Below, in pieces: positions 1-11,544 of a DNA stretch of 64,000 nt. Each line of letters begins with the position of its first letter. Position 1 is the first letter of the stretch. The notes under the pieces are model-generated. The model was given only the letters and a program-made list of their open reading frames with translations, was not told where the DNA came from and did no database searches. The translations under genes and the position numbers were made by a program. Source of the stretch: Oncomelania hupensis (taxonomy: Eukaryota > Mollusca > Gastropoda > Littorinimorpha > Pomatiopsidae); NCBI GenBank assembly GCA_036898135.1, contig CM072512.1, positions 19,820,118-19,884,117 of the forward strand. Direction: 5' to 3'.

Positions 1-145
1 GCCTTTATTGTGGGGCGACCGGCTGATGGAGTGACTTCAGTGTTGCCGTTGGGGTTGTTTTGGTAGATCTTTTATGCGGATCTGGGGAGAGCCCTCTTTC
101 AACCAAGTTGTGGTCATGATTCTGTTCTTTGCAGCTCGCGGGACT
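1..145 (+). repeat. Family B interspersed repeat, 3' part (split copy, left piece)
   Basis: The stretch matches the 3' portion of the repeat seen more fully at 5643-6215, 50078-50660 and 55119-55681: a stretch about a gcctttattgt core, a gttgtttyggyagatctttt block and a gtggtcctgattc-like end. The copy is cut at 145 by the element at 146-1279 and resumes at 1280 with the expected ctataaacaatgac end. The 5' part lies outside the window. Confidence 0.8.
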
Positions 146-1279
146 ATTGAATTCCCTTTGTAAAATATTTATTTGCAATATTTTTCGGTGCTTTTAATAT
201 TAAAAAAAAAAAAACCACTTTCATCTAATTATATGGAAGCATATTTTCTAAATAATCATTTGTTTACAAACAATGGAAGATTTTTCTAAATAATATATTT
301 TTTCCGTAAATAAACTTATTATTTACCTAAACAATGCATTGTTTACTTAAAAAAATCACGATACAGGTGAATAAGGCATTGTTGCTAAATAAAGAAATAT
401 TTACCTTTATAATGCATTATTTAGCAGATAGTGTTAAATAATGTATTATTTACAAATGTTTATAAATAATGATTTGTTTACCTATATAATGCATTATTTA
501 GCAGAATTTGCTAAATAAATATTATTTAGAAGTTGTTGCTATATAATGCAATTTTTACGTAAACAATTCATTGTTTAGGGACTGCAATTTTCATTATTTA
601 GGGGATTCGCAAGTACGTGCCGTATTACTGTGAGGTTGTGTGGTAGTTATAAAGAAAATTGGAAATTTCTATTTTGTCTTCGTTCAAAACAGTATTAATA
701 TACTAAACTGCAACCGTAACGGCTCCGGAAAAAAAGAGGGATCCATCATTATTTCTTCATTGGCGTCCTTGCCTTCAGAGTACTTCCCCCATGTTTCTTA
801 TCAGTCCGACTTGAAAATCCCTGGTAGTTTCTAATAAACTGAATCTGTACGTTTGAAATTAAAACATAATTCAACTCAACAGAACAAACTAAGAACCAGC
901 CTCAACACAGTTTTTGGTAAATAAATACAAAAAGAAAGCTTTTTTTTTTTTTCTTGTGACGTAGATAATCAAAAACTGGACGCTCCCGCACAAAACTGAC
1001 CCCGACCTTTGTTTTGTGTTCGGGAGGTTACAGACGTTTTATCTTCGAATTTGCGGAGGGATTTATGTTGAAAACTAAATAATTTACGCACGTGTTGGAT
1101 ACACAATCTTTGAATATAAGACCTTTAATTTAATTATAGAAAGTAGTAAAATTATAAAAACCAAGTTTTCAAGCGAATACATTGTTTGTAAACAAATGAT
1201 TATTTAACAAATATGCTTCTAAATAAAGATTATTTAGCTGAAAGTGGTGAAAATAAATACTTTACAAAGAGAATTCCAT
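146..1279. mobile_element. Non-autonomous DNA element with long inverted ends, inserted in family B
   Basis: The left arm (146-276) and right arm (1179-1279) are inverted repeats of each other. They match over the end block (ATTGAATTCCCTTTG against ATGGAATTCTCTTTG), the ACCACTTTCA block and a long AATCATTTGTTTACAAACAA block. The left arm has about 35 extra bases. Flanking direct repeats are gcgggact (138-145) and acgggact (1280-1287), seven of eight bases identical. Removing the element restores a continuous family B copy. No transposase frame is present. An eight-base target duplication would suit hAT-type elements, but the termini are not typical, so the superfamily is left open. Confidence 0.75.
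290..600. repeat. AT-rich array of near-palindromic ~78-bp units inside the inverted-end element
   Basis: AATGCATT cores recur at 333, 411 and 488, with a degenerate one near 545, so spacing is about 78 bp. Each is flanked by taaat or gttta-type arms. One core, at 328-345, is a perfect 18-bp palindrome. The same wording occurs in the terminal arms, so the array may be built from repeated terminal sequence. Confidence 0.6.
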
Positions 1280-1310
1280 ACGGGACTCTATAAACAATGA
1301 CTGACTAATA
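1280..1310 (+). repeat. Family B interspersed repeat, terminal end (split copy, right piece)
   Basis: After the duplicated cgggact this reads ctataaacaatgactgacta, the expected terminus of family B as seen at 6193-6215. It therefore completes the copy begun at position 1. Confidence 0.75.
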
Positions 1311-4300
1311 CACCCTTTCTGTTACGAATTTTCTTGACGCTTAAAGGCAATCCGGTCTTCTTTTTTTTTTCATGGAGTCCACTGTCAGAAGGTGTTGTAA
1401 AGTAGATGATTGAGTAAGGGTGGGGAGTAGGGAGGAAGGTGGGAGACTGAGGGGGGGACACATGCGTTTTGTTCCAGCGTGCTTATTTGACACCTGTAGT
1501 CTAGATAATTTTTTTTATAGTTTTAGGCAAATACAATAATCGTTCGTGTATTCCCACGCTTATCTGGACAATATTTAATAATATTTTTATTTGTTGGTTC
1601 GTGCGTGCACAGTGTGTGGGGGTGTTTGCGTTTGTGTCTGTGTCTGCATCTATGTGTGTTTTTGATTTGTGTCACCAAGCAGACCAGAACTCATCACGAT
1701 TTGTAAATATTGATGTCAGGAAATAATTGTGAATGGCTTGCCATCGTGTTATTCATGTGCCATTGTCTTACAAGGGTAACTACGACAGAACTTTCGTAAG
1801 CAAAGGTATCGACATGTAACAGTAATCAGTGTTTGTGTTGACACTGGTTACTAATTGCCTACGGAGTTAGTAGCATTAGTTGGGCAATTTGACATTCGAC
1901 ATTTAACACCACCAAGCTCCTGAGACCATATGGCACCATCGTGTTCCAGTTAACACTGTATATTTGCATATTACATTGCGGAAATGTTGTTGTTTACAGT
2001 TGAAAGATTCATAATTGTGTTATTGAGTTCGCAAAATAAGTGTTAGATTTGAACATGTTTATTGGATAGTTATCAGCTATTTATCACATTTTGAGTAGTC
2101 ATAATGTAATAAATGAACCCATGAAATAAGATAAAATATAGTTTAATTCCGTTTGTTTGTTTTTTTTGCTCTTTTTTAAATAGTTATTTTATAGTTTTGC
2201 TAGTCTGACCGGTATGTTTTTGACTGCTTTTGCTGGTAGAGTAATGTATTATTTTCTATCGATCACAACTCAGTTTCGAGTTCGCAAATAAGTTTTTGAC
2301 TTTTCATTTCATCAACCAGCTTAATACCCTTTCTCGATTTCGCCAAGTTTTTAAGTTTTGCGTGACATCGACCAAGCTTATTCCCAGTTTCTGCACTTGA
2401 GAGCTCAAATCCAATGTTTTATTTGCAATCGCTCCAGTGTTAATTTAGCTTGAAAACGGTATTGATTTTTTGGCACTACACAACGACAAGATGAACAACT
2501 TCATTGACTTAAGTGGGACTTCCTGATGTCTTGCGGACGCTTCTGCCGGGGTTCGTTCAAATCATACGCTTGATTGAAAACGTTTAGTTTTGGTAGGAGC
2601 TTTTGGAATTTAAGCTAGCTTGAATATTAAACTTGCTAGCAGAGATTTGAGGATAGTAGGATAGTCAACATTCGACATTCACATAATTGAAAGTACCATA
2701 GCTTAGCAGAGATAATGTTCCTTTACATAGTAATTATTACAAAGCAGTATTATTGATAGTGTTGTCAAGGGCATTTAAATAATGTCTCTTTCTAATGTAC
2801 AAAGAACTAGCACATTGGTTATTAAAAAGTTGAAACGCTTTAAGGGTTTTGGAACAAAAGAGATCGACAATGTTAACCCTTTTAGAAAGAAGAAAGTATG
2901 TTTTGGCACTAGATAATGTTAAAGAAACAAAAGTATGTTTCGATGTTTTAAATGCTACTTTTTAGACGTACACTGTTGTTACCGTTAGAGAAAGAGCATG
3001 TAAATTGGGGTGGAGTGCCTGAAAAAGGCTGTGTGTGTGAATTTAAAAAAAAACAACCATGGCGATGGGGACAAATACATGAGAGCAGTTGAACACACAC
3101 GATGCTGTTCGTAAATTGAGCCTCTGAGATTTTCTTTCTCTTCTGTTTTCACTATAAAGCTGCGTATTCTGACGCGGGCAATGCAAATGTTGACATCAAT
3201 ATTTTGGGATCTGCTGGCAGTTGGTACAGGGGGCGGTGTTGTTAGACTAGAAGCTTACGTGTTTATTGCTGTGGAGAATGAAGTATTCACCAAGGGTTTG
3301 CTGTCCTCCTGTTTCCCGAACAAATCGTAGGCATTTTTGTGTGGGTTACTCGTTACAATCCAATAATACAGGATGCTAAAAAAAAAAATCATAGACCTAT
3401 GCATTTAGAAACAATTCCTTGTTATTGTTGTTGTTACCTCTTCACTTTCCCAAACCCAATCTTCTCTCCGTCCTTGAAAAAAATTACTTTATTTTGAGTA
3501 GTCTGTTACTGAGCAAAATCTTAGAAAGAATCTGCAGTTTTTGCTGAAGATACATCTATTTTGTATACATTGGCACAGAGAAGCAGCGCCTATTTGCTAT
3601 TGACTATGTTAGCACTGTGTGTAAATTCGTGGAGGAAACAAGATGGAAGCGCATGAAGTGTCATTAACGTAGGGGTGGCTTAGGCCAGAGTCCTCTCCAA
3701 AGACGTCTAGAGACTGGAGTCCCCAGGCGATGGATAGATGGGATTCCGATAGTTGAGGCCATAGTTTGGAGTCACTCTAGCCTGGTAGGCGTTACTGGCT
3801 TCAGAGCATCTTGGTTTTCTTCTTTTGTCGTCGTTTTGAAAGAACGCTATAAAAACACGAAGTCGTTACAAACAATTTAGGACTTCGGAAGAACAGAGTG
3901 TCTCCTCTCTGAAAATCCTTACCGGGAAGAGAGGGGACTATAAACTGATACAGAGTGTTGAGCTGTATTCACGCTTTAGGAGATATGAGATGTTTATTGC
4001 GATTTAGAAGATGCCTTAGGACATTGTTTCTTTTAATTTTTAAAGTTGGTGACATATTCCTGCGTTAAACCGGGAGCGTTTATGCCATATTGTCGACGAT
4101 TGCTCTTACTTCTAAACTGTGTAGAGTACCATGGTATTTTAATTAGATTTAGTATGATTCCATGAATAAATAGAAAGTTAAAGCTTAGAGAATACGGGTG
4201 AGAATGAGAGCGTTGCAAGCTAGAGAACAATTTATTTATAGATCGGAACCAGAGAAAATGGTGTAACGGAAATGGAGAGTGGCGACACTAAAATCAATCT

Positions 4301-5642
4301 CGTCGAAAGTGGTCCAATCTCCTAGACGTCGACCCAGAAATGTGCTGCTGACATTCCACCTTGCAAGTAGTATCTCTCAGCAATGTGCGGGGTGGACAAC
4401 TAACTTGATTTGGTAACTAACGGGGCGGGTCAGTGTATCGACGCCAGCCTTGCTCACACCTCAGCCGCATTTCGCACACCATTATTTCCATCATTACCCC
4501 CTCTTTGGACGGCTGAACATATTGACCTCTGTCAGTGTCTGGCCACTGTAGAGATGAACGAATGGAAGTCACCTAGTAGTGCTAATATTGTCGGTCTACT
4601 AGTGCGAGTGACATGGAAGCTCAGTATTTACAGTTGAAATTTTGCAGCGTTAACGTGTACTTTTTGACCTGCTAGTATACTATTACATTTCTTCATTGCT
4701 ATTTAAAAAAAGAAAAGAAAAGAAAAAGAAGATATTTTGCAGGCCTAACAGTTTTTTTAAAAATAGTATTTGTCAACCAACCATCAAGTAGAATAATATT
4801 AAAGATTCATTTGTAGCTCTTGCTTGTCATATTAGTACAAACTGCAGGTCTAATAGTTTTGGTATCGTGTTGGATTACGAAACGGCCAGGCATTGCAGGA
4901 GATTTGTTTTCTTCTGAAAATTAATATAATATGACCTATTTTACTGACAAATCAAAAGTTATAAAAACCTTTAGTGTTTGTAAAGAAGATCCTTGCTTTA
5001 AAAAGAAAAAAAAAAAAGAAGGAAAGAAAGCCTTTGACGTTTCAGGCGTAGCCTCTCTTCTTCTATTTTACTAAGTAACTGGAAAATTCTACAACGGAAA
5101 TGTCCAAATACACTCTTATGATGATGTTATGCATACGCCCATTGTGTTAAGAATAATCAATAACGAAGGAATGATATTACCATGCGATGGTTGTGCGGTT
5201 TCCATGTACACGGTGCCAAGAAACGATTGTTTTGTCGTCGATTTCCATTATCTCTCCATCAGTTTCTGGCACCAGTTATTCACAGCGTGACCATGGAAAT
5301 CATTCCATGCAAGTTCTGGAGGACACATGCCATGATGTCCATTAATATTTTGCGACGTTGTTCTTTGAGGTCAAGGTTGACACGCATTGCGACACTCGTC
5401 GCTTTTCACGCTTGTTGGCCGTGCGTGATTTCTGATAGTTCATATTTTCACACGTTCATATTTCACACGCATGGTGCTCTACGTCTTGGGGTATGCAATG
5501 TCCCATAGTAGTCACAATGATGGTAGTTGTCCATGATTGCAGGCACTTTGATTGATTGCGCCTGTCTGGACAAGGATCATCATCATGTCATTTGGTTATT
5601 ATCGTCTGGTGGCAGTCATTACCATCTTCGTTGTCTCTTGGC
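1311..5642. other. No supported gene
   Basis: AT-rich intergenic or intronic sequence with a GT-rich patch near 1605-1660 and A-runs. Open frames here are short and match no family I know. I see no tRNA, rRNA or clear repeat boundary. Confidence 0.5.
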
Positions 5643-6215
5643 TTGCCGGGAGTTTCTATATAAGTAGTATTTCCACTTTCTGGAAATTTAGTTATTTAAA
5701 TTCCCATTGTCGCTGTCTTTCTCCTTTATTCTTTCTCATTCATACTATGTTCTTTCAATCTACTATCTTCGTTGCTAGCCCAATCACCCACCTTTTTTAA
5801 ATTTTAAAATTGAAAACTCTCTCAAATCTCCTCATTTGTGTATGGGGTCTGTTGGATCAGCTTGGGGATATAGGACGCTTTCTGCCAAATGGTCACTAGG
5901 GCTTTCTGTGGTATTATTAGTTAGCAATGTAGGCTTTTTATATGTATGTGTTTTGTTAATATTGTATAATGATGTTTATATTCTATTTTGTTTTGTAAAG
6001 GGTGGTTCGATAAATTAGAGTACCGCCTCAGCGTCCCCTGCATGGGATGCCTTTATTGTAAAGTGACCGGCTGGTGGAGAGCCTTTTGTGTTACCATTAG
6101 GGTTGTTTCAGGAGATCTTTTCTACGGATCAGGGGCGAGCCCTCTTCCAACCAAGCTGTGGTCCTGATTCTACTCTTTGCTGTCCGCTGTACCCTATAAA
6201 CAATGACTAACTAAC
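5643..6215 (+). repeat. Family B interspersed repeat, near full length
   Basis: About 570 bp. It starts at gccgggagtttctatataag, corresponding to gccgggggtttcagtataaa in the 50 kb copy, and ends in ctataaacaatgactaactaa. It shares long colinear blocks with 23824-24301, 43996-44492 (inverted), 50078-50660 and 55119-55681. The short open frames inside it are similar between copies only because the DNA is. I regard it as a SINE-like or other non-autonomous repeat. Confidence 0.8.
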
Positions 6216-6380
6216 CTCTCAAACTCAAGGGCTCGCCCAACACTATTGATCAAATTGTTTAGAGTTAATCATTTTAATGTAATATGTGATGTTTAATATC
6301 TGTTTTATAATTATATTTGTCTTGTATATTTTAATTAAGATTACTTTGTATTTACAGTACTTCATGTAACACTGTTCTGT

Positions 6381-6565
6381 TTCAAGCATGAATAGTCTAA
6401 TGTATATTTAAAAAACAAATCTATACTTTTTGTCCATGAAAATTAACAGTTTCGATGTTCATTATGGTTGTTATACAGTACTACAGTAGCATTAAGAACG
6501 CGTATTGCTTTAAGCATGAATAAGCTACTTTGAATTTAAAATGCTTGTTTTAATCATCCGCGATC
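6381..6565 (+). repeat. Degenerate ~125-bp repeat units, left block
   Basis: Two copies of an aagcatgaataag/gtcta...ttta motif lie 124 bp apart, at about 6387 and 6511. Matching units continue at 8311, 8469 and 8598. The run appears to have been split by the family A and LINE sequences lying between. Confidence 0.5.
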
Positions 6566-7533
6566 GGTTTTTGACTCGCATGCATATAACGTTAAAAGTG
6601 TCTAAGTACTCGGAACTTATTTCATCTATCACAACCAAACTTGGTAAGATGGTGTATATCCATGATCAAAAGGATTAATGAATAAATGACTTCACTTCAT
6701 ATCAAGGTCAAGGTCGCAGGGTCAACAAATGTTAGTCAGAAAATGACAACGTTTCATAAAAGTTCACTTCTTTCGTAAGTTATTAATAGTGAACTTATAA
6801 TTATGTGATGCATGATAGATATTAATGTGACACACATACTATGCAAATTTAGTTGACTTCACTCCAAGGCCAAGGTCACTGGAGCTGTCCAAAGTCGGTT
6901 CTGATGGGTACTTTGAAGTGACCTCGTCACTGGAGCTGTCCAAAGTCGGTTCTGATGGGTACTTTGAAGTGACCTCGACCTAAACTACGCGAGATATAAA
7001 GTACAATCTTGTTGTATTTGAAGTTTGAGATTCTAGATTGGTCTTTCATATGTGTTCCGTTTAAAAAGAAAAAACAACTGATCTTGAACGTCAAGGTCAT
7101 TTTAGGCCTTACGAAAACATTAAAACAATCTCTCCTCGTACAGTTGAATGGCTCTGTATTTGACTCATAATTTGATTATTTGATCATACATGAGCATCAG
7201 GAGTCACGTGAAGGTGAAGGTCATTCCAAGATCAAGGTCACTGCAAGATCAAGGTCACTGATGCTCAAGTTTACCCCAAGGTAACTTTTTGTTGGCGTAA
7301 TACAACATTTGCTGTAGTTTATTTTATCGTACGTGAGTGTATTTGGATCTTGAGTTTACTAAACGTTATCTCATGTTCAAGAGCATCGAAAGATCGTAGT
7401 CGGTATTACTTTGCATTTTAATTGCTTCCGTTTTTGTTTCTCTTTTTTTCCCCCCTGGGCACTTATTTTCATATTAAATATTGCAAGCTCCATAAGGAAC
7501 ATGTGAGTCATATGGGCTTTTCCCTTCCCTAAC
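6566..7533 (+). repeat. Family A interspersed repeat, copy 1
   Basis: About 970 bp. It begins tttttgactcgcatgc and ends aacatgtgagtcatatgggc, so the ends are inverted with respect to each other (GACTCRCATG against CATGTGAGTC). The interior shares blocks with 22982-24380: gtggctaagtactcggaac-like, a gcatgatagatat block, and a gatcnnagtcggtnntactt block. It holds at least five TCAAGGTCA or CCAAGGTCA motifs (6702, 6870, 7091, 7232, 7249). No protein is encoded. It is probably a non-autonomous DNA transposon or Helitron-like repeat. Confidence 0.7.
6876..6977 (+). repeat. Perfect 51-bp tandem duplication inside family A
   Basis: The segment beginning tcactggagctgtccaaagt occurs twice back to back (6876-6926 and 6927-6977). 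The copies are identical by eye. The other family A copies have it once, so this is a recent local duplication. Confidence 0.9.
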
Positions 7534-7548
7534 ATTGTTTCGGCAATA

Positions 7549-8312
7549 CTGGTGGTGGTGTAAGCTTAATGCCAAGTCAGTTGTTCGCGGCAATATTGCA
7601 GTGGACAAAGCGGCTAAAGATGCTCTGCATCTCGATTTCCCTCCAGAGATTTTCCAGTTTGTGCCCTACTCTGACCTACGTTGTATGACTGGATCTGTGG
7701 CAGACTGACTGGTCTAACCACATCAACAACAAATTATTTCAAATTCTTCCCGATTTGTCAGATTCTTTGCCTAACTTTGCATCCACTCGCAAAGAAGAAA
7801 CAGTTTTGTCTTGCCTTCATATTGGGCATACTTATGTAACCCACAGTTTTCTGTTAAAAGGAGAGGAACCACCATGGTGCTTTGCATGTGATAAATCTTT
7901 TTCCGTTCGTCATTTCATGTCTGAATGTGCTGACCTGCTTGATAAAAGAGAAACGTATTTTGGTTCAATACCTTTCAAAGAGATTTTTAAAATATGCGAT
8001 GGTCAACACTTGTTTCAATTTGTACGTGATGTTGGTTTGTTTTATCGCATATAAACCATGTCATTTTGTTTTGGATTTTATTGACAAGACCGAATTTAGT
8101 GATTTGATTGAGGAAAGATAACATATTTTTAATACATCAGTTTTAAAGAAGACTTTTCAAGAGGTTGTTTGTTTGAGTATTTAAGAGTAACAGGTATATA
8201 TTTTAAGATTTGAACCACTTTTATAACATTTTAAGATAACGTCTCTCTGGTCCTGATTCGGCTCGGAAGAGTCCGCTGGACCTAAAGCAATAACCATGTA
8301 ATGTAATGTAAA
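7549..8312 (+). mobile_element. 3' end of an RNase H-bearing LINE (Jockey/I-type)
   Basis: A 5'-truncated non-LTR retrotransposon. It contains the end of an RNase H domain and a C-terminal cysteine/histidine region (see 7570-8054), followed by about 190 bp of 3' UTR. It ends in a tail read as gtcctgattcggctcggaag, then agtccgctggacctaaagca and ccatgtaatgtaatgta. The same tail closes two family B copies and an isolated fragment at 27385-27458. Confidence 0.75.
7570..8054 (+). pseudogene. LINE polyprotein C-terminus (RNase H end plus CCHC-like tail), broken
   Basis: This is the C-terminal end of a LINE ORF2-type protein. The first part (from about 7579) reads VRGNIAVDKAAKDAL, the last conserved segment of a LINE RNase H domain. 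After a frame disruption near 7690-7710, an open stretch continues with the typical tail KEETVLSCLHIGHTYVTHSF, then LLKGEEPPWCFACDKSFSVR and HFMSEC. This H...C..C...H...C arrangement is shared by many Jockey and I-superfamily elements. It stops at 8054 after GLFYRI. The reverse transcriptase and endonuclease are absent, so it cannot be autonomous. The upstream boundary touches the end of family A copy 1. Assignment to the RNase H-bearing LINE group is confident; the exact clade is not. Confidence 0.75.
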
Positions 8313-8710
8313 GCATGAATAAGCGGATTTAAAATTAAATGCCCCATCCCACTCACACTCTGCACTTATATTATTGCCAGTTAAAACTAGCCTATTTTCA
8401 ATCTGTTGGTTATGCAATAATACTAGTGGACTTAGTGGGGCAATGCTAATGTAGCTTTTAATACTTCAAACCTGAATAATCTAATTTAGATTTAAATGGT
8501 TATTTTCTGTTTAGACTCCAGGTGAAGTTTACACTATCCATTTTGATAGTTCGAGTTAAGCAGGACTTATATTTGTGCATTTTCTGTCTTCTCGCTTTAT
8601 GCATGAATAGTCTGCTTTGGTAGTAAATGCCTTTATTTTTTGGAGTATCTCGATAAATATGCTAGTTTTGTACAATATACTGCATTTGTAATATTCCATA
8701 CCTCAGAGAT
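8311..8710 (+). repeat. Degenerate ~125-bp repeat units, right block
   Basis: Units starting near 8311, 8469 and 8598 repeat the gcatgaataag/agtct...taaatg motif seen at 6387 and 6511. Unit identity is low and spacing varies (158 and 129 bp). Confidence 0.45.
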
Positions 8711-8803
8711 ATAGAAATAGATACAGTATGGTCAATATTCGAGTCAAATGGCAACAGGTGTGAAGCCACTTAACCGAAAGCTACAGCTAACCGTTTTGTT
8801 GGC

Positions 8804-8890
8804 CTCTTCTTCTTCTTCTTCTTCTTCTTCTTCTTCTTCTTCTTCTTCTTCTTCTTCTTCTTCTTCTTCTTCTTCTTCTTCTTCTTCTTC
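8804..8890 (+). repeat. (CTT)n microsatellite
   Basis: 87 bp of uninterrupted CTT/TTC. Minus-strand frames through it give a poly-Glu stretch that is an artefact. Confidence 0.98.
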
Positions 8891-10098
8891 ATGATAATGA
8901 TCAAGAAATATTGTAACACAGCGGCGATGTCCTCGAAATTGTAGGCTCGTGGCCCATGTGGACATCAGAAACAACAGAACTGTAAAACACTGGTTTAAGA
9001 AGATGTACAACTGCCTCATGAATGTCTGCAGGAAGAAGAGATTAATCTTCAAACTGCGACAGGTATCGGTAACTCCAATTTATACATTCCACCTCTCTGT
9101 ACTTTGATAGCTTGTCCTTAGTCCTTTAAATCCGATTTTCTGTGTTTCGTGGAGGGTTGAGGGGGGGGGGGGAGAGAGAAAAGAACAAATAAGAATTTAA
9201 TAAAAGCGTTACTTTCCTTGTTATCTAAAGCTCGAGTTTATGATGGGTGGGGATGGGCTTAGAACACCTCTAAGGTGTTGTGCTAGTGCTGTGCACTAAA
9301 TTTTAAATGAACCATTGTTATTTTACTCAAGCAACATTGTGTGCAGATAACTAAAAAACACAAACACACGCACGCACCTCCCCCCCCCCCACACACACAC
9401 GGTCTCTCTCATTTGCCTGGTACGAGTTTTCTAGCCATCCAATGTTTCTTTTTAGTTATAGCAGCTGCAGTCGCCTTTGAACGACCGAAAACCACCACAA
9501 CCACCCACCCACCAAAAACATGTACGATGCAAGAAGAATTTTATGAGATTCATAGCTTGAGCATACGTTTGATGTTGTGACGAGCAGAACTCTCTGAAAT
9601 ATTATGATACTAAGCCTTCTTTGGAAATCGATGGAGATAATTGGACGAGAGCTTTCTGGTGACCTGCATGGTATCATTTTATGCCCGGTGAGAGTAATAC
9701 AAGCTGATCGAGGAGCCTTCGATTACCATGCTGTACCGTTAGGTTGCAGCTTACGGCCACACGAAGCTTGGAAGGCCAACGTCAAAATGTCAAAGACAAT
9801 TTTTAAGTCTGTTCTTTTCTTCTTTTTTGGGGTCCTCATTCAAAACAATATTATTAATTTGGGGTTAGAAAAGATTTTTGATTTTTTGATTTGACAGTTT
9901 ATATGATATCATATTATTGCCTTCGTAAAATACTAAACTGCATCATCTTAAAATACATTTCAAGAATGACTGAATGAGCGTCAATAATATTTTCCGTGGC
10001 TCAATTTCGTTTTTGGTATCACATTTCATACATCGACGCGTTCTTGAATTAACGAGTCGTGATTTTTCATCAACCCAGTCCATTCTTTTACAATGTGG
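8891..10098. other. No supported gene
   Basis: Contains a G-run near 9163-9173 and a C-run followed by (CA)n near 9378-9400. Small open frames have no recognisable features. Confidence 0.5.
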
Positions 10099-10351
10099 GC
10101 CTATCCTATCCTATCCCGTAACTCGAAGGTCGTTGGGGCATCACAGATGTTCGTTTAACCAGCGTACATCTTTCTCTGTCCTCAGCAACCTTCATGGCTT
10201 CGCCCAGTGTCAAGCCATTCCATTATCGAATGTTGTCCTCCCACCTCTTTTTCTGTCTCTCTCTTCTTCTGCCTCCTTGCACCGTGCTTTGCAGGATGGT
10301 CTTTGCAAGGACTGATGCTCTGGTGACGTGGTCATACCATCGGAATTTCAA
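10099..10351 (-). mobile_element. LINE L2 family, 253-bp 3' fragment with 9-bp target duplication
   Basis: On the minus strand this is the last ~240 bp of the reverse-transcriptase ORF seen at 53498-54438, ending in (GGATA)n. The segment is flanked by acaatgtgg on both sides (10090-10098 and 10352-10360), a clear target-site duplication. The naming L2 is local to this window and does not mean the Repbase L2 clade. Confidence 0.9.
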
Positions 10352-10360
10352 ACAATGTGG

Positions 10361-11296
10361 ACATAGAGCTAGAATGATTCGCAAAAGGAAGGATCGACAA
10401 GTCGCAGAAGAGATGGGATGTGTGTGTGTGTGTGCTAGAAGTAAGAGGGTGTATGGGGCGAAGTGGCGCTTGGAGTGCCGGGAGAATAGCGGGACACTAA
10501 AATCAGTTTTATGTAAAAAGTGGGGAGGTATCTTAAGAATTGTGGCTTGTGATTACTTTGAGTTTCCTCGAATAACTTTCTACTTTAAAAGTGTCTGGTA
10601 GCCCCAGGTCTTTAGTAACAGTTTTTTTTTTGGCATTTGATAAATTTATAGTCCTCGACACATTAAGCATATAAGAGACTGTAGTAACAGTAAGATAATT
10701 TTGTTGTTAAGTAGTTGTTGTTGTCGTCGTCGTCGTTGCCTTGATGGACAATTATACATATATTTTTTATTCTGTGATTCGACTTTTATAAGGATCTTTA
10801 CAATGGTCTCAATTTACTAATACTTTTATATCAATCCATTCCTTCTGTCATTCACTATTATTTGTCTCAACAAGAGACATTTATTCTAGTCTACAATCAG
10901 TTATTTTCTCCCTAACAGCTGCTTGCTTTTTTTTTATTGGCAGTGGTAATTATTCTCATATTATTGTTTTTAAGCTCCAGAAATAGGCTTCTTAATTGAG
11001 GATAAGAGCTGTGTGGTGAAATAATTTTGAACGTGTGTGTGTGTGCGTGCGTGCGTGTGTGTTTCTTTTTGTGTGTGTATTTATAGGGCCCCAATTCAAA
11101 GGATGTGTTTGCTTGTGGCGAAATGGGCCAAAATATTAAAATTATTTCCCTTGAATATGCAAATGTTCAGCCGATAGGTGCGCCAATAGTCGCGTACTTC
11201 CATGTTCAGGTCGTGGATCAAAATCTACAGTTTTAAGTCTTTTTTGATGTCGGTATATATCTTCAGCTTTCATAGGCGACCCCAAATGTTTTTTTG
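10361..11296. other. No supported gene
   Basis: Intergenic sequence with (GTGC/GT)n near 11034-11075. I see no RNA gene or coding family. Confidence 0.5.
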
Positions 11297-11442
11297 CTTG
11301 GTGAAATGTTTGGAGTGATTATGTACATGTTGTCAGTACTACAAACGATTTATTTTGTGCTCGGCCTGACAGACTTTTCACAAAATAAATCAGTTTGTAG
11401 TACTGACAACATGTACATAATCACTCCAAACATTTCACCAAG
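11297..11442. repeat. Near-perfect inverted repeat: 63-bp arms, 19-nt loop
   Basis: The left arm (11297-11359, starting cttggtgaaatgtttggagt) is the reverse complement of the right arm (11379-11442, ending catttcaccaag). The only difference I see is one extra T in the right arm sense. The loop is 11360-11378. As RNA it would form a hairpin of about 63 bp. It may be a snap-back MITE, a templated inversion or a small-RNA precursor. Confidence 0.92.
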
Positions 11443-11544
11443 TCTGAAATCATACATAATATTTTTTTAATAGTCTAGTCATATAATATATATTAATAAT
11501 AACAAATTTTTATAGAGTTCGGTATTCCAGCAGATGGCGTGACG

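Noticed and set aside
5836..6018. Hydrophobic ~60-codon frame repeated in family B copies (also 50291-50479)
   Set aside because: Similar between copies only as expected from shared DNA; differences are not biased to silent sites and the frame is broken in other copies.
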